From Lachnoclostridium sp. An181 (GTDB lineage: Bacteria; Bacillota; Clostridia; Lachnospirales; Lachnospiraceae), in contig NZ_NFKJ01000005.1 in the NCBI RefSeq assembly GCF_002160325.1, forward strand, positions 1 through 64,000: 64,000 bases of DNA. The letters run 5' to 3'. Positions 17,585 to 26,714 of the stretch are shown one piece after another. The first letter of the stretch is position 1. Every line of letters starts with the position of its first letter. The notes under the pieces were generated by a model. That model was not told the origin of the DNA, ran no database searches, and saw nothing but the letters and a program-made list of their open reading frames with translations. Made by a program: the position numbers and the translations under genes.

Positions 17585-18784
17585 TTAAATCAAGTGTTTA
17601 AAAATTAAGTTTTTCATATTTTCTCTGTACAATCCATTACTAAACAATTCATATGCACGCTTTTTGCATTTCTCAGCATAAAAATCTTTTCCATTATTCT
17701 TTACTGCTTTTATTGCATTCACTATGCCTTTTACGTCCCCCTCTTTTACTACCACTCCTGTTGTTTGATCAATGATTTCCTTTGCCCCGCCGATATCATA
17801 AGTTATCACCGGAGTTCCACACGCGATAGATTCTATATCAACTGTTGGAAACGTATCAGCTAATGACAAATTTACAAATACATCCGCTATAGAATACAGC
17901 TCTGACATTCTTTTTGGACTGTGTACATATGAAATTCCCGTTGCAATCCCTTTCAGTGTTTCAGGCACTTTTGTATCGCCTATAAGCAAAACATGGATAT
18001 TCTCAATATCACGTATCGCTTTTATCACCTTTATATTTTCTTCTTTTACCCATTTAGATGCAAATCCTAAAATAACAAACTTAGCCTCAATCCCAAAAGA
18101 TTCTCGTAAATTGCTGTTTCTATAATGAAAAGTTTTTGTATCTATTCCATTATATATTACCGATATTTTTTTGTCTCTTAAAAAGGACCTCTCAACAAGC
18201 TTTTTAAGCCAAATACAAGGTGTTACAATTTCCAGATTTAACTTTGAAAACAGTTCTTTTTTTAAATTCCAATTAAATCTACTTTTATCTAGAAAATAGC
18301 TTTTCGGATATTGTTTCAACCCAGGGCATTTTCCACACCCCTTTATCCATTTTTCACATCCTAATGTTTCAAAATGTGAACAATGTCCTGTAAAATCCCA
18401 ACAATCATGCATATTAAGCACAACCGGAATCTGCTTTTCTGCAAAATAATCAAGCAGCAATTTTATATTAATATAAAATCCATGTAGATTATGAATATTG
18501 ACAATATCAGGATCAATTTCCTTGATTTTTTTCAAAATCTCTTTTGTATTATGCACATCCTGCATTGCATGTTTTCCTGAAATCCGAGAACCAATAATGC
18601 TACACTTTTGCTTTAATGCTGTTGTAGTGGCAATCACATTCTTTTCTTCTTTTTTCTTGATTCCACAGATTGCGTAGCACTCTATATTTATATCACTAAA
18701 ATAATCAAAAAGCCCTGCTACGATATTCCCCGTACTGCCTTCACGAAAAACAGAATTGATAAACAGTATTTTATATTTCTTCAT
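17585..18784 (-). CDS. Glycosyltransferase family 4 protein
   Basis: A 399-residue GT-B enzyme with INSVFREGSTGNIVAGL at the N-terminus and NIHNLHGFYIN, typical of WbcM/WcaC-like transferases. The donor domain has LGFASKWVKEENIKVI and the ADTFPTVDIESIACGTPVITYDIGG segment carrying the E-x7-E-like region. A central cysteine cluster (CWDFTGHCSHFETLGC and CGKCPGL) is typical for this subfamily and may bind metal. Its ATG overlaps the end of the Ldh-type gene by 14 bases, with AGGAAG upstream. Confidence 0.87.
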   Translation of the reverse strand: MKKYKILFINSVFREGSTGNIVAGLFDYFSDINIECYAICGIKKKEEKNVIATTTALKQKCSIIGSRISGKHAMQDVHNTKEILKKIKEIDPDIVNIHNLHGFYINIKLLLDYFAEKQIPVVLNMHDCWDFTGHCSHFETLGCEKWIKGCGKCPGLKQYPKSYFLDKSRFNWNLKKELFSKLNLEIVTPCIWLKKLVERSFLRDKKISVIYNGIDTKTFHYRNSNLRESFGIEAKFVILGFASKWVKEENIKVIKAIRDIENIHVLLIGDTKVPETLKGIATGISYVHSPKRMSELYSIADVFVNLSLADTFPTVDIESIACGTPVITYDIGGAKEIIDQTTGVVVKEGDVKGIVNAIKAVKNNGKDFYAEKCKKRAYELFSNGLYRENMKNLIFKHLI

Positions 18785-19718
18785 TCAAATTCTTCCTTTT
18801 CACTGCTATACGATCATCACCAGGCAAAGATATATTTTTCCCCTCAACATGTCGAGAATTCATTATTATCTTTGCATACTCATCCATCTCATCATAAAAT
18901 TCATGCCCCATTACAATTTCAGGGTCTATTGCGATAAATTGAAAACCTACATTCATGCATTTTGGAGTTTCAGTATAAAATCTATGTACTTTATTCAAGT
19001 AGGCTGACCCAGACAAAACGCCACTCAAAACATCCAGCATCACTGCAATACCATATCCCTTAAACCCGGCCATCGGCAATACTAAGCCCCCCATTGCTTT
19101 ATCAGGATCATTTGTTGGCAATCCCTCTGAATCTGTTGCCCATCCATCAGGTAATAATTTCCCTTGTTCTTTATATTCTTTAAATTTTGACTTTGCAACC
19201 ATGCTGCTGGCCATATCCAAAATAAGAGGTTCTCTATTTCTCATTGGTACTGCTATCGATAAAGGGTTTGTCCCAATTAATTTATCTTTTCCACCAACAG
19301 GAGCCATCTGCGCTGGACTGTTGGAAAAAGCAATCCCAATACATCCTGCTTTCGCTGCCATCATAGTATAATAAAATGCCGGACCGAACGTGTTATTATT
19401 TCTGCTTATTACAGTAAATATTCCATTTGTTTTACTTTTTTTTATAGCATACTCCATACCATAAACACCTGATATTATTCCTATTGTATTATTGCCATCC
19501 ATTAAGCAAAACGAAGGACTTTCTTTCAATATTCTAATTTCATGCTCCAAATTAAAACAGCCTTTTTTTATTTTTTCAACATACACGTCTGTCAATCGGG
19601 AGCCATGAGAAGTCACTCCATAAATGTCTGCAGTAACTAAACAATCCGCTATTACCTGTGAATGTTCTGTATCAATCCCAGCTTTTACAAATTTATTGAT
19701 AATTTCTTCCCTTTTCAT
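18771..19718 (-). CDS. Ldh family (malate/L-sulfolactate type) NAD(P)-dependent oxidoreductase
   Basis: A 315-residue PF02615 protein: DIYGVTSHGSRLTDVYV (conserved SHG), NTFGPAFYYTMMAAKAGCIG, SNSPAQMAPVGGKDKLIGTNPLSIAVP and LDMASSMVAKSKF are the cofactor and substrate motifs, and GFKGYGIAVMLDVLSGVLSG completes the fold. The family reduces small 2-oxoacids (or oxidises 2-hydroxyacids). It is 20-30 residues shorter than usual but all motifs are kept. Its place among glycosyltransferases, with a HpcH/HpaI aldolase 3 kb upstream, suggests synthesis of a hydroxyacid decoration, which is inference. Confidence 0.88.
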   Translation of the reverse strand: MKREEIINKFVKAGIDTEHSQVIADCLVTADIYGVTSHGSRLTDVYVEKIKKGCFNLEHEIRILKESPSFCLMDGNNTIGIISGVYGMEYAIKKSKTNGIFTVISRNNNTFGPAFYYTMMAAKAGCIGIAFSNSPAQMAPVGGKDKLIGTNPLSIAVPMRNREPLILDMASSMVAKSKFKEYKEQGKLLPDGWATDSEGLPTNDPDKAMGGLVLPMAGFKGYGIAVMLDVLSGVLSGSAYLNKVHRFYTETPKCMNVGFQFIAIDPEIVMGHEFYDEMDEYAKIIMNSRHVEGKNISLPGDDRIAVKRKNLNEEI

Positions 19719-19722
19719 TTTC

Positions 19723-21018
19723 TTATTCCTTTGCTGCCTCTTTTAATGTTTCTACAAAAATACGTTTAATATCTTTTTCATTATGGTTTTTCCTACCACA
19801 TTCAAATGCATTTCTTCCGTATTTTTGTATTAAATCCCTTTGAACAATTAATTTTTGCAATTTGTCTTTAATTTGTTGATATTCCGTGATTACAATTCCC
19901 GCATCATTTTCTTTCAAATATTTTATAGGAGCAATATCTTTATCTCCAATCGCTAAAATGCACTTTCCACTTTTGAAATAGTCAGTCAGTTTTGTTGAGA
20001 ATGATAACCGTGCCATATATCTATACTTTTTCTCCAACGCCTCAACAAACACTACTATATCTGCTGCTTTCTGAATTTCTGCCACCTTATCCTTTGAAAC
20101 ACATCCACAATATTTACAACCATTACTGTTAAGAAACCGCATTACTTTTTCATTTACCACATCTGGTGAATAGATATCTAATGTAATTTTTATCTCTTCT
20201 TTATTAATTTCTGCTAATGCTTTTGAAATCTCTGCTAAAGCTCTGTCTCTTCCAATAACTAATTTACCTGTATAGACCATTTTAATCGGAGAACTGATTA
20301 CAGCATTTTCATATTTTAATTCATCATAATCAATCCCCTTTGTTAGTACAATACTATGAATGTTAAAGTTAGCCTGTATTTCATCGGCTTGCATTTTAGT
20401 AATAGCAAACATTTTTGTACAATGGATAATGAGATTTTTAACTGCTTTCCTCAAAAAAAACCGATGAATATAAGCTAGAGGATTATAGCCACATGGCTTG
20501 TATGAATAATTATCATCCCACATATAACATACATACGGCTTTTTAAATTTCCTTATAACATATAATTGAATAATCCCCATATATATAACTGGATAAATTG
20601 GTACAAAATAAATATCTGGATTAAAATCTTGGACAAACTTATCTAATGCCTTTGTTTTCCACTTTCCAAAAATCCAAACCAGTTCCCTTAATACTCTCAA
20701 TAGCCAGGAGCTTTTTTTTCTAGCTACCGCATATAAACGTTTTTCCTCTTCATAGGCTTTAGAGTATTGAGTTTCTTTAGTGTTCTTTACCTCACATCCA
20801 ACTTCTTTTCTATTAAGTACGCTCTTTATAACTGCATTTTCAGATATTTGAAAAAATTTATTGCAAACCGGTGTGTCAGGCAAATCTGATCTTGTGTAGA
20901 TTTGAGCAACTTTTTCTGGATTCCAGTATTTAAACAGATCTGTCTGTGTATGAATACCACTATCTTTTCTCCATGTACTAAGTGAAATTGCTAATACTTT
21001 CGGATAATTATCATTCAT
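19723..21018 (-). CDS. Glycosyltransferase, GT4-like
   Basis: A 431-residue protein with a long N-terminal acceptor domain (AISLSTWRKDSGIHTQTDLFKYW; PDIYFVPIYPVIYMG; YMWDDNYSY) and a GT-B donor domain: IKMVYTGKLVIGRDRAL, VVFVEALEKKYRYMARLSFSTKLTDYFKSGK and AIGDKDIAPIKYL. The E-x7-E motif is replaced by the STKLTDYFKSG region, as in several capsule transferases. No strong ribosome site is visible, and a 114-bp AT-rich gap separates it from the gene upstream. Function in the repeat-unit assembly is inferred from context. Confidence 0.8.
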   Translation of the reverse strand: MNDNYPKVLAISLSTWRKDSGIHTQTDLFKYWNPEKVAQIYTRSDLPDTPVCNKFFQISENAVIKSVLNRKEVGCEVKNTKETQYSKAYEEEKRLYAVARKKSSWLLRVLRELVWIFGKWKTKALDKFVQDFNPDIYFVPIYPVIYMGIIQLYVIRKFKKPYVCYMWDDNYSYKPCGYNPLAYIHRFFLRKAVKNLIIHCTKMFAITKMQADEIQANFNIHSIVLTKGIDYDELKYENAVISSPIKMVYTGKLVIGRDRALAEISKALAEINKEEIKITLDIYSPDVVNEKVMRFLNSNGCKYCGCVSKDKVAEIQKAADIVVFVEALEKKYRYMARLSFSTKLTDYFKSGKCILAIGDKDIAPIKYLKENDAGIVITEYQQIKDKLQKLIVQRDLIQKYGRNAFECGRKNHNEKDIKRIFVETLKEAAKE

Positions 21019-21132
21019 GTTTTCATTTTATGACGCATCTCAAAAATCAGCGTTCATTTTCCCTTTCCTTGAATTAAATATAAATAACATTATAAGTTTT
21101 AATCTCTCAATTAGATTTATTTAAAATTTACT

Positions 21133-22296
21133 TTAGCACTTTGGCAAAATGTTGGTTTTATAATCAAGCCAAATATTATGTAACATTATTTTTCTATCAA
21201 AATATTGTATGGCTCTATTTCTTCCATTTTCCGAATATTTTTCCCTAATGGATTCATTTTTCATCAAAAATACCATTTCTTTTTCTAATAAATCTATATT
21301 TTTTACGGGAACAAGACTTCCTGAGATTCCCTCCTCCACAACTTCACTTGGGCCTGGGACATCTGTTGTAATAATTGGCGTACCCATTCCCATAGCCTCC
21401 TGCAGCACTTTCCCAAATCCTTCCCTATATGTTGGATGAACCAAAACATCAAACGCAGCCATATATTGGGCAACTTCCTTGGATGGAACATTGCCTGCAA
21501 AAATAACGTGGCTATTATTTTTTGCCCATGCAAGCAATTCTCCGTCAACCGGATTCGACTCGTCCTCCATCCCTACTAACAATAGTTTAACATTTGCATA
21601 TTCCTTTACAATACTGCGAAACGCTGTTAAAAGTTCATTGATACCTTTATCACGATTCACCCTGCCAACAAATCCAAATACAAAAGAGTCCTCCAGTATT
21701 TTCCATCTATCTCGTATTTCTTTTTTATATATATCTTTTTTCTCTATATCATATTCTCTTAAATCTATTCCTATTGTTCCTCCTATCCCTATCACTGATA
21801 TTTTTTTAGGTGAACATAATCTTTCATCAATTGCAAACTGCATATTTTTAGGACTTTGACTCCTAACATCTGTGGACAGAGAACACGTAATTTTTTCTAA
21901 ATATTTAAATAGTGTTCTTTTTTTCCCTTCAAAACTAACATATCGCAATCCGCATTGATTATATAATCTAACCTTAACCCCTGCCATTTTACCAGCGATA
22001 GCTGCATATAACGATGCGTTAGGGCTCGTATATTGTATAATATCAAATTTGTTCTTTTTAAATATTTTATAAAACTGAAAAATTGCCTTTATTGCTCCAA
22101 GAACGTCTAATCCTCTTTCCATTTTTATAGAGTAACAGCTTGCATAATAACTATTATCATCTATGAACCTCTGATCCATATCACAAATCAGAGAAATGTC
22201 AAATCCATTTTCCCACAAGTGTTTCATTGACGCTGTAACAAACCATTCCATAGTTTTTGAAATAGTTGTGATAGCACATATCTTATATTTTTTCAT
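21133..22296 (-). CDS. Glycosyltransferase family 4 protein
   Basis: A 387-residue GT-B enzyme similar to PglA/WbpU-like transferases that often add the second sugar: FDIIQYTSPNASLYAAIAGKMA, then FGFVGRVNRDKGINELLTAF, VHPTYREGFGKVLQEAMGMG (E-x7-E) and TTDVPGPSEVV. The start overlaps the aldolase stop by 14 bases, with AGGAAATAAAG upstream. Because this gene lies close to the initiating phosphosugar transferase, it may act early in assembly. Confidence 0.88.
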   Translation of the reverse strand: MKKYKICAITTISKTMEWFVTASMKHLWENGFDISLICDMDQRFIDDNSYYASCYSIKMERGLDVLGAIKAIFQFYKIFKKNKFDIIQYTSPNASLYAAIAGKMAGVKVRLYNQCGLRYVSFEGKKRTLFKYLEKITCSLSTDVRSQSPKNMQFAIDERLCSPKKISVIGIGGTIGIDLREYDIEKKDIYKKEIRDRWKILEDSFVFGFVGRVNRDKGINELLTAFRSIVKEYANVKLLLVGMEDESNPVDGELLAWAKNNSHVIFAGNVPSKEVAQYMAAFDVLVHPTYREGFGKVLQEAMGMGTPIITTDVPGPSEVVEEGISGSLVPVKNIDLLEKEMVFLMKNESIREKYSENGRNRAIQYFDRKIMLHNIWLDYKTNILPKC

Positions 22297-23119
22297 TACT
22301 CTTTATTTCCTCTACAATTTTATCAACTCGTTTTATAACTTCTCTTCTATTAATTTCAAATTCCTGTTCTGTATATTGGGATACTTCTTTTTCTCTCATA
22401 CGAATCTCTTTTATCCCATTTTCAAAATCCTGTTTAATCATAGATAAATCTTTTATATTATTTGCGTTACAAAATGATCTTGAAAGTATAGCCAAAGAAG
22501 ATTGCAGTCTATAATGTTCACTTATTACATACTCTGCCGGCAAATATCCATGGCCTAATCTTGCAATTCCACCAAATCCATATTTTACCCCTGCTCCAGA
22601 AAGTTTTCTACAGATATTCTCTACTGTTCCATCAGCCAACAGTTCAAACATAAAATTCTTACCATATGCTAAATGTAAATCATTTAATCCTATATGTACT
22701 TCATCAATTCCTGGCAGATTTAATATTTTGTCAAGATGCTCTACTGCTTCTTTTGTCTCAAGCAATAACATTGTTTTACATCTTCCATTCACTTCCTTAA
22801 TAAAATATCGAACCTCATCAGAAGTCTTAAAATAAGGCAGCATTATATAATCAGCCCCTGCGCAAATGGTGTTTTCAATTTCGTCACTAGTATTTTTATG
22901 AATTGGATTTATGCGTACCTGCAATGCTGCCCTAGTTATCAATGGACGTAACCTTTTTATATCCGCAATTGTATGGTATGATTTTACAGTATCAAGACCT
23001 TTTTGTCTTTGCTCTTTCCCTATATACTCCATGTCAATCCAAATTCTATCCACACCTGACTCCTGGGCAAGTCTTGCCACATCAGGTCTGTTAGTTATAT
23101 ACATTAATTCTAATGCCAT
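22283..23119 (-). CDS. HpcH/HpaI aldolase family protein
   Basis: A 278-residue TIM-barrel aldolase of the class II pyruvate type: DRIWIDMEYIGKEQR near the N-terminus, RITR-like RAALQVRINP, GADYIMLPYFKTSDEV, TMLLLETKEAVEHLDKIL with the metal-binding Glu, and EVHIGLNDLHLAYG with the second metal ligand Asp. Such enzymes join or split pyruvate or oxaloacetate and an aldehyde. It is odd inside a capsule locus; with the Ldh-type reductase it could make a 2,4-dihydroxyacid or a related building block. AAGGAGAAC precedes the ATG. Confidence 0.85.
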   Translation of the reverse strand: MALELMYITNRPDVARLAQESGVDRIWIDMEYIGKEQRQKGLDTVKSYHTIADIKRLRPLITRAALQVRINPIHKNTSDEIENTICAGADYIMLPYFKTSDEVRYFIKEVNGRCKTMLLLETKEAVEHLDKILNLPGIDEVHIGLNDLHLAYGKNFMFELLADGTVENICRKLSGAGVKYGFGGIARLGHGYLPAEYVISEHYRLQSSLAILSRSFCNANNIKDLSMIKQDFENGIKEIRMREKEVSQYTEQEFEINRREVIKRVDKIVEEIKSNEKI

Positions 23120-23190
23120 AATTCAAGTTCTCCTTAACAGTACTGGTGCTATGCATCATTATCGTATTTTTTATTACACTGGAAATTAAA

Positions 23191-23826
23191 TCATTTATTA
23201 GCATATTTACTTTCTTTTGACTTTAGTTTTCCAGTTCCGCCTTCTACAACACCATCACTTTTCAGAACAGATAATATTGTCCCTAAAAAACACCGGAAAT
23301 CAAAGAAAAAACTCATCTTTGCCACATATTCTCCATCTAATTTGGCTTTTTCCGGAATCTCAAGCTCATCTCTTCCATTAATTTGTGCCCATCCGGTAAG
23401 CCCCGGCATAACATCATTCGCACCATATTTATCCCTTTCTTCCAATAAATCAGACTGATTCCAAAGAGCAGGACGTGGACCTATGATACTCATTTCTCCC
23501 TTTACTATATTGATAATTTGTGGTAGTTCATCCAAAGATGTTTTCCGCAAAAATTTTCCTACTTTTGTAATATACTGATCTGGATTTTTCAGCATATGGG
23601 TTGGCATATCCTTGGGGGTATCTATCTTCATAGTTCTAAATTTCAATATATTAAAATACCGCTTATGTATTCCAACCCTTTTCTGTTTAAACAAAACCGG
23701 TCCTTTAGAATCCAGTTTTATAGCAATTACAAGAATCAAAAAAACAGGCGATAAAACTATTAGTCCTACCATCGATAAACATAAGTCAATCGCCCGTTTC
23801 ACTTTCATGTACCGTCTCTTTTTCAT
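23191..23826 (-). CDS. Initiating phosphosugar transferase (PglC/WcaJ C-terminal type)
   Basis: A compact 211-residue bacterial sugar transferase: one N-terminal re-entrant helix (LCLSMVGLIVLSPVFLILVIAI), GPVLFKQKRVGIHKRYFNILKFRTM, RKTSLDELPQIINIVKGEMSIIGPRP with the catalytic Asp-Glu pair, and PGLTGWAQINGR. It transfers a sugar phosphate from UDP-sugar to undecaprenyl phosphate. The small size fits the monotopic PglC class, whose substrate (UDP-diNAcBac or UDP-4-keto product) may come from the PglF-like dehydratase encoded 480 bp upstream. AAGGGGATTAAA precedes the ATG. Confidence 0.92.
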   Translation of the reverse strand: MKKRRYMKVKRAIDLCLSMVGLIVLSPVFLILVIAIKLDSKGPVLFKQKRVGIHKRYFNILKFRTMKIDTPKDMPTHMLKNPDQYITKVGKFLRKTSLDELPQIINIVKGEMSIIGPRPALWNQSDLLEERDKYGANDVMPGLTGWAQINGRDELEIPEKAKLDGEYVAKMSFFFDFRCFLGTILSVLKSDGVVEGGTGKLKSKESKYANK

Positions 23827-24006
23827 TTTAATCCCCTTTCATCCAACTAGGAGTATTATAATTCATTCAAAACAATTTCATTAAACTACTGATTTTTGAC
23901 TTGAATCTGAAGACATATTCCTTTCAGCAATAGAAATTTCATACTTTTTTATGATCAAAACCCCAAAAATTTCAAACGAAATAAACTTTCAGTTCTTCAT
24001 CGTTTT

Positions 24007-24040
24007 ATTATACCCATCTGGCAAGTTTTGTTAAATACTA
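24007..24040 (-). promoter_or_regulatory. Second candidate promoter (P2) of the capsule operon
   Basis: On the minus strand TATAAT (24012-24007) follows TTAACA at a spacing of 16 bases. It lies downstream of the leader hairpin, so transcription from here would escape it. About 180 bases remain to the sugar transferase ATG; nothing else is recognisable in this stretch. Confidence 0.5.
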
Positions 24041-24121
24041 GTGTTTGTTCTCAAACTATTCAGTGCTTAATGGCATCTGCTAATCATGCAAGTATTCTCT
24101 AACATTTCTTTCCGCTATGAC

Positions 24122-24148
24122 AAAAGGCATCTTAGTAAGATGCCTTTT
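24122..24148 (-). terminator. Leader hairpin (possible attenuator) in front of the sugar transferase operon
   Basis: AAAAGGCATCTTA and TAAGATGCCTTTT form a perfect 13-bp stem around a single base. The 3' arm ends in four T on either strand. On the minus strand it sits between promoter P1 and the first capsule gene, as a terminator-like element inside the leader. Confidence 0.65.
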
Positions 24149-24266
24149 TAGTCCTATCTGTCTTCTCCTCGTTCTGTTTCTTCTAAGATACATCTTTTAC
24201 AAAAACAGCACAAATTTATTTATGTATCATGAAACATCATTTTATTTACACTTTTATTCGTTCGAT

Positions 24267-24296
24267 ATTATACCACTTTAGCATCCTAAGTGTCAA
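24267..24296 (-). promoter_or_regulatory. Main capsule operon promoter (P1)
   Basis: Consensus TTGACA (24296-24291) and TATAAT (24272-24267) with an 18-base spacer on the minus strand. The transcript would have a leader of about 430 bases before the sugar transferase ATG. A TATCGAA sequence, one base off a 0A box, directly follows the -10. Confidence 0.82.
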
Positions 24297-24307
24297 CAAA
24301 ACCATAT

Positions 24308-26215
24308 TTAGTTCTTACTCACGTTTTCTGTTGTAATATTTCTATTGTTTTCTCTACACCGATACGTCGGCACAATTTCCGCCACAATCCTCTTCATATC
24401 ACTCGTCTCATGCTTACTCAGCTCATCCAATTCATGCAGCTTTTCCTCAAACCACACATCATCCATCTGTATCGGTTTTCCGATATGTATCAGCGCATTC
24501 TCTGTCTCCTGAAGCCCTTCTTCATCCATCAAAAGCTCCTCATACAGCTTTTCTCCTGGCCTCAATCCCGTATACTTTATCATGATATCCACATCCGGAG
24601 TTAATCCTGACAAACGAATCAAATTTCTGGCCATATCATCGATCCTCACCGGCTCTCCCATATCCAGCACAAAAATCTCTCCACCCTTTGCATAATAGGA
24701 CGCCTGCAGTACAAGAGAAACCGCCTCCGGAATGGTCATAAAATAGCGGATAATATTTTTGTCCGTCACAGTCACAGGGCCGCCTGCTGCAATCTGTTTT
24801 TTAAACAGCGGGATAACACTTCCATTGCTGCCAAGCACATTTCCAAAACGTACTGCCACAAAGTCCGTGTTCTCACTTTTCCGGTTCATCATCTGCACAA
24901 CCATCTCGCAAAGACGCTTGGATGCCCCCATGATATTTGTAGGGTTTACTGCCTTGTCCGTGGAAATGAGTACAAATTTCTTTACACCGTTTGCAGCGGC
25001 CGCTTTGGCTGTTTTATATGTACCCAGCACATTATTTTTAATAGCCTCATTCGGGCTGTCCTCCATAAGGGGAACATGCTTGTGGGCTGCTGCATGGAAC
25101 ACCAGATCTGGTTTGTAGGTTTCCATTACCCAGTTGATACGGTTTGTATTTCTCACAGACCCTATCAGAACCGTCAGTTTTAAATCCGGCATCTTGCGTT
25201 TTAATTCCTGCTGGATTTCATATGCATTGTTCTCATAGATTTCAAAAATAATCAATTCTTTCGGGTCCGCATTGGCAATCTGACGGCACAGCTCGCTTCC
25301 GATCGATCCGCCTCCTCCGGTCACCAGGACAACTTTTCCTTTGATGAACGCAAAAATCTCCTCGTTGTTTACTTGAATCTGGTCTCTTCCAAGTAAGTCT
25401 GTAATCTCCACATCTCTCAACTTGCTGACCCTCACCTCGCCACTCATCAGCTGATAAAGCGCCGGGACTGTCCGCAGTTTACATCCGGTATCTTTACAGA
25501 TATTGAGGATCTCTCTTCGGTCTTTTCCGGATGCTGACGGGATCGCATAGATAATGGTGTCAATGTGGTATTTTTTCACCATTTCCTCAATATCATATCG
25601 ATTTCCCTCTACCGGAACTCCTTCCAGCACTCTGTGCTGTTTCTCAGGATTGTCGTCAATGAAACATTTTACATTTACATGCATTTTATCTGTACTAAGC
25701 AACTCTTTCATCAAGGTCTGTCCAGTACGTCCCGCACCGATGATCATTACTTTCTCGGCTGTTTCATCCTCTCTTTCTTCCACTCCGTGCAGATAAGCAC
25801 GAAACATACGATAGGAAAACCGCATTCCTGCAGTCAGTCCAAAACTGAGCAAATAGCCGACAATATAATAAGAACGCGGCATGTGCAGGCACATAAAGAC
25901 CATCCCAACCGCATACAAAAATGCCAGTATCACATATGCTTTTACCATCCTCCACGCATCTGACACACTCATCAGTCTCCATATACCGTGATACAGCCTG
26001 CACCCGTAAAAGACGACAATCGTTGCCACGATCCAAAACGGCATGGACCACAAATATCCTTTGAGATACTCTTTTGGGATACTGCTCCACATAAAATCAA
26101 ATCTCAGAAACAGAGCCATAAAATACGAAAAAGCTACGATCAGTGCATCTCCGCACGCAACCAGGGCTGCTTGATAAAGCCATTTGGAGGGTTTTGTTTC
26201 ATTATTCTCTTTCAT
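24308..26215 (-). CDS. Membrane-bound nucleoside-diphosphate-sugar 4,6-dehydratase (PglF/CapD-like)
   Basis: A 635-residue protein: four membrane helices (residues about 12-120), a first Rossmann domain (VMIIGAGRTGQTLMKELL) and the catalytic SDR domain from about residue 290 (VLVTGGGGSIGSELCRQIA, HAAAHKHVPLMEDSP, ISTDKAVNPTNIMGASKR, VRFGNVLGSNGSVIPLF, GLRPGEKLYEELL). It converts UDP-GlcNAc to the 4-keto-6-deoxy sugar at the membrane, the first step toward diNAcBac or a quinovosamine-type sugar. No aminotransferase is present in the window, so the final product is open. The GTGAG site before the ATG is weak; 23 bp after a small membrane gene. Confidence 0.9.
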   Translation of the reverse strand: MKENNETKPSKWLYQAALVACGDALIVAFSYFMALFLRFDFMWSSIPKEYLKGYLWSMPFWIVATIVVFYGCRLYHGIWRLMSVSDAWRMVKAYVILAFLYAVGMVFMCLHMPRSYYIVGYLLSFGLTAGMRFSYRMFRAYLHGVEEREDETAEKVMIIGAGRTGQTLMKELLSTDKMHVNVKCFIDDNPEKQHRVLEGVPVEGNRYDIEEMVKKYHIDTIIYAIPSASGKDRREILNICKDTGCKLRTVPALYQLMSGEVRVSKLRDVEITDLLGRDQIQVNNEEIFAFIKGKVVLVTGGGGSIGSELCRQIANADPKELIIFEIYENNAYEIQQELKRKMPDLKLTVLIGSVRNTNRINWVMETYKPDLVFHAAAHKHVPLMEDSPNEAIKNNVLGTYKTAKAAAANGVKKFVLISTDKAVNPTNIMGASKRLCEMVVQMMNRKSENTDFVAVRFGNVLGSNGSVIPLFKKQIAAGGPVTVTDKNIIRYFMTIPEAVSLVLQASYYAKGGEIFVLDMGEPVRIDDMARNLIRLSGLTPDVDIMIKYTGLRPGEKLYEELLMDEEGLQETENALIHIGKPIQMDDVWFEEKLHELDELSKHETSDMKRIVAEIVPTYRCRENNRNITTENVSKN

Positions 26216-26238
26216 TTACTCACACCATCACTTCTCTT

Positions 26239-26427
26239 TTATTTTTTGTTCCGCCTATAAAAAATAAACGCCCCTACTATCAGCATTACCACAGCTGCGA
26301 TCAATGCGTTTACTGGTCTTATATCAGTCACATACGCATTGCTGTAGTACAGAACAAAAAGTGTAATGCCGATCAGCGCGAGACATGAAAATACAATTTT
26401 TACAACTAATTTCCCACTATAATTCAT
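26239..26427 (-). CDS. Small two-helix membrane protein
   Basis: A 62-residue protein with two hydrophobic helices (IVFSCLALIGITLFVLYY and ALIAAVVMLIVGAFIFYR) and a positively charged end (RRNKK). The ATG at 26427 has GTGAGG in front; the frame could also begin at a GTG three codons earlier. It is the first gene before the PglF-like dehydratase and is transcribed away from the Spo0A-like gene, so it may share the 0A-box control region. Function unknown. Confidence 0.6.
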   Translation of the reverse strand: MNYSGKLVVKIVFSCLALIGITLFVLYYSNAYVTDIRPVNALIAAVVMLIVGAFIFYRRNKK

Positions 26428-26487
26428 TTCCCTCACCCCTTTTTATTTTCTCTCACATCTTAATTTATTATATAACGCCCTGCAATT

Positions 26488-26634
26488 TTCGACAATGTAT
26501 AAATTCCCTAATTGGGGTTTTTGTTACTTTTTGTAGTTTTATGATTTTAAAATGCACCTCTCGTATTTTTCGACAAAATTTCACAAATTTTTCTCAATTT
26601 GCTATTTTCAGCTATTTTACGTTCTTTTTCGACA
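26488..26634. promoter_or_regulatory. Three Spo0A boxes in a divergent intergenic region
   Basis: TTCGACA, the complement of the 0A box TGTCGAA, occurs exactly at 26488-26494, 26569-26575 and 26628-26634, all in one orientation. The 280-bp AT-rich gap separates the capsule-side small membrane gene from the Spo0A-C-like gene. Three perfect copies in so short a space are unlikely by chance. Confidence 0.75.
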
Positions 26635-26714
26635 TTTTACTATGTTTTCTGCCCTTCCAGCTCCATAAAACTGGCCAAGTTGCAGAGTTATTAATATAGA
26701 AGGAGGTGATTTCT

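Noticed and set aside
26239-26436. Small membrane gene as a holin of the capsule side
   Set aside because: Two helices and a basic tail alone do not identify a holin, and no lysin is next to it.
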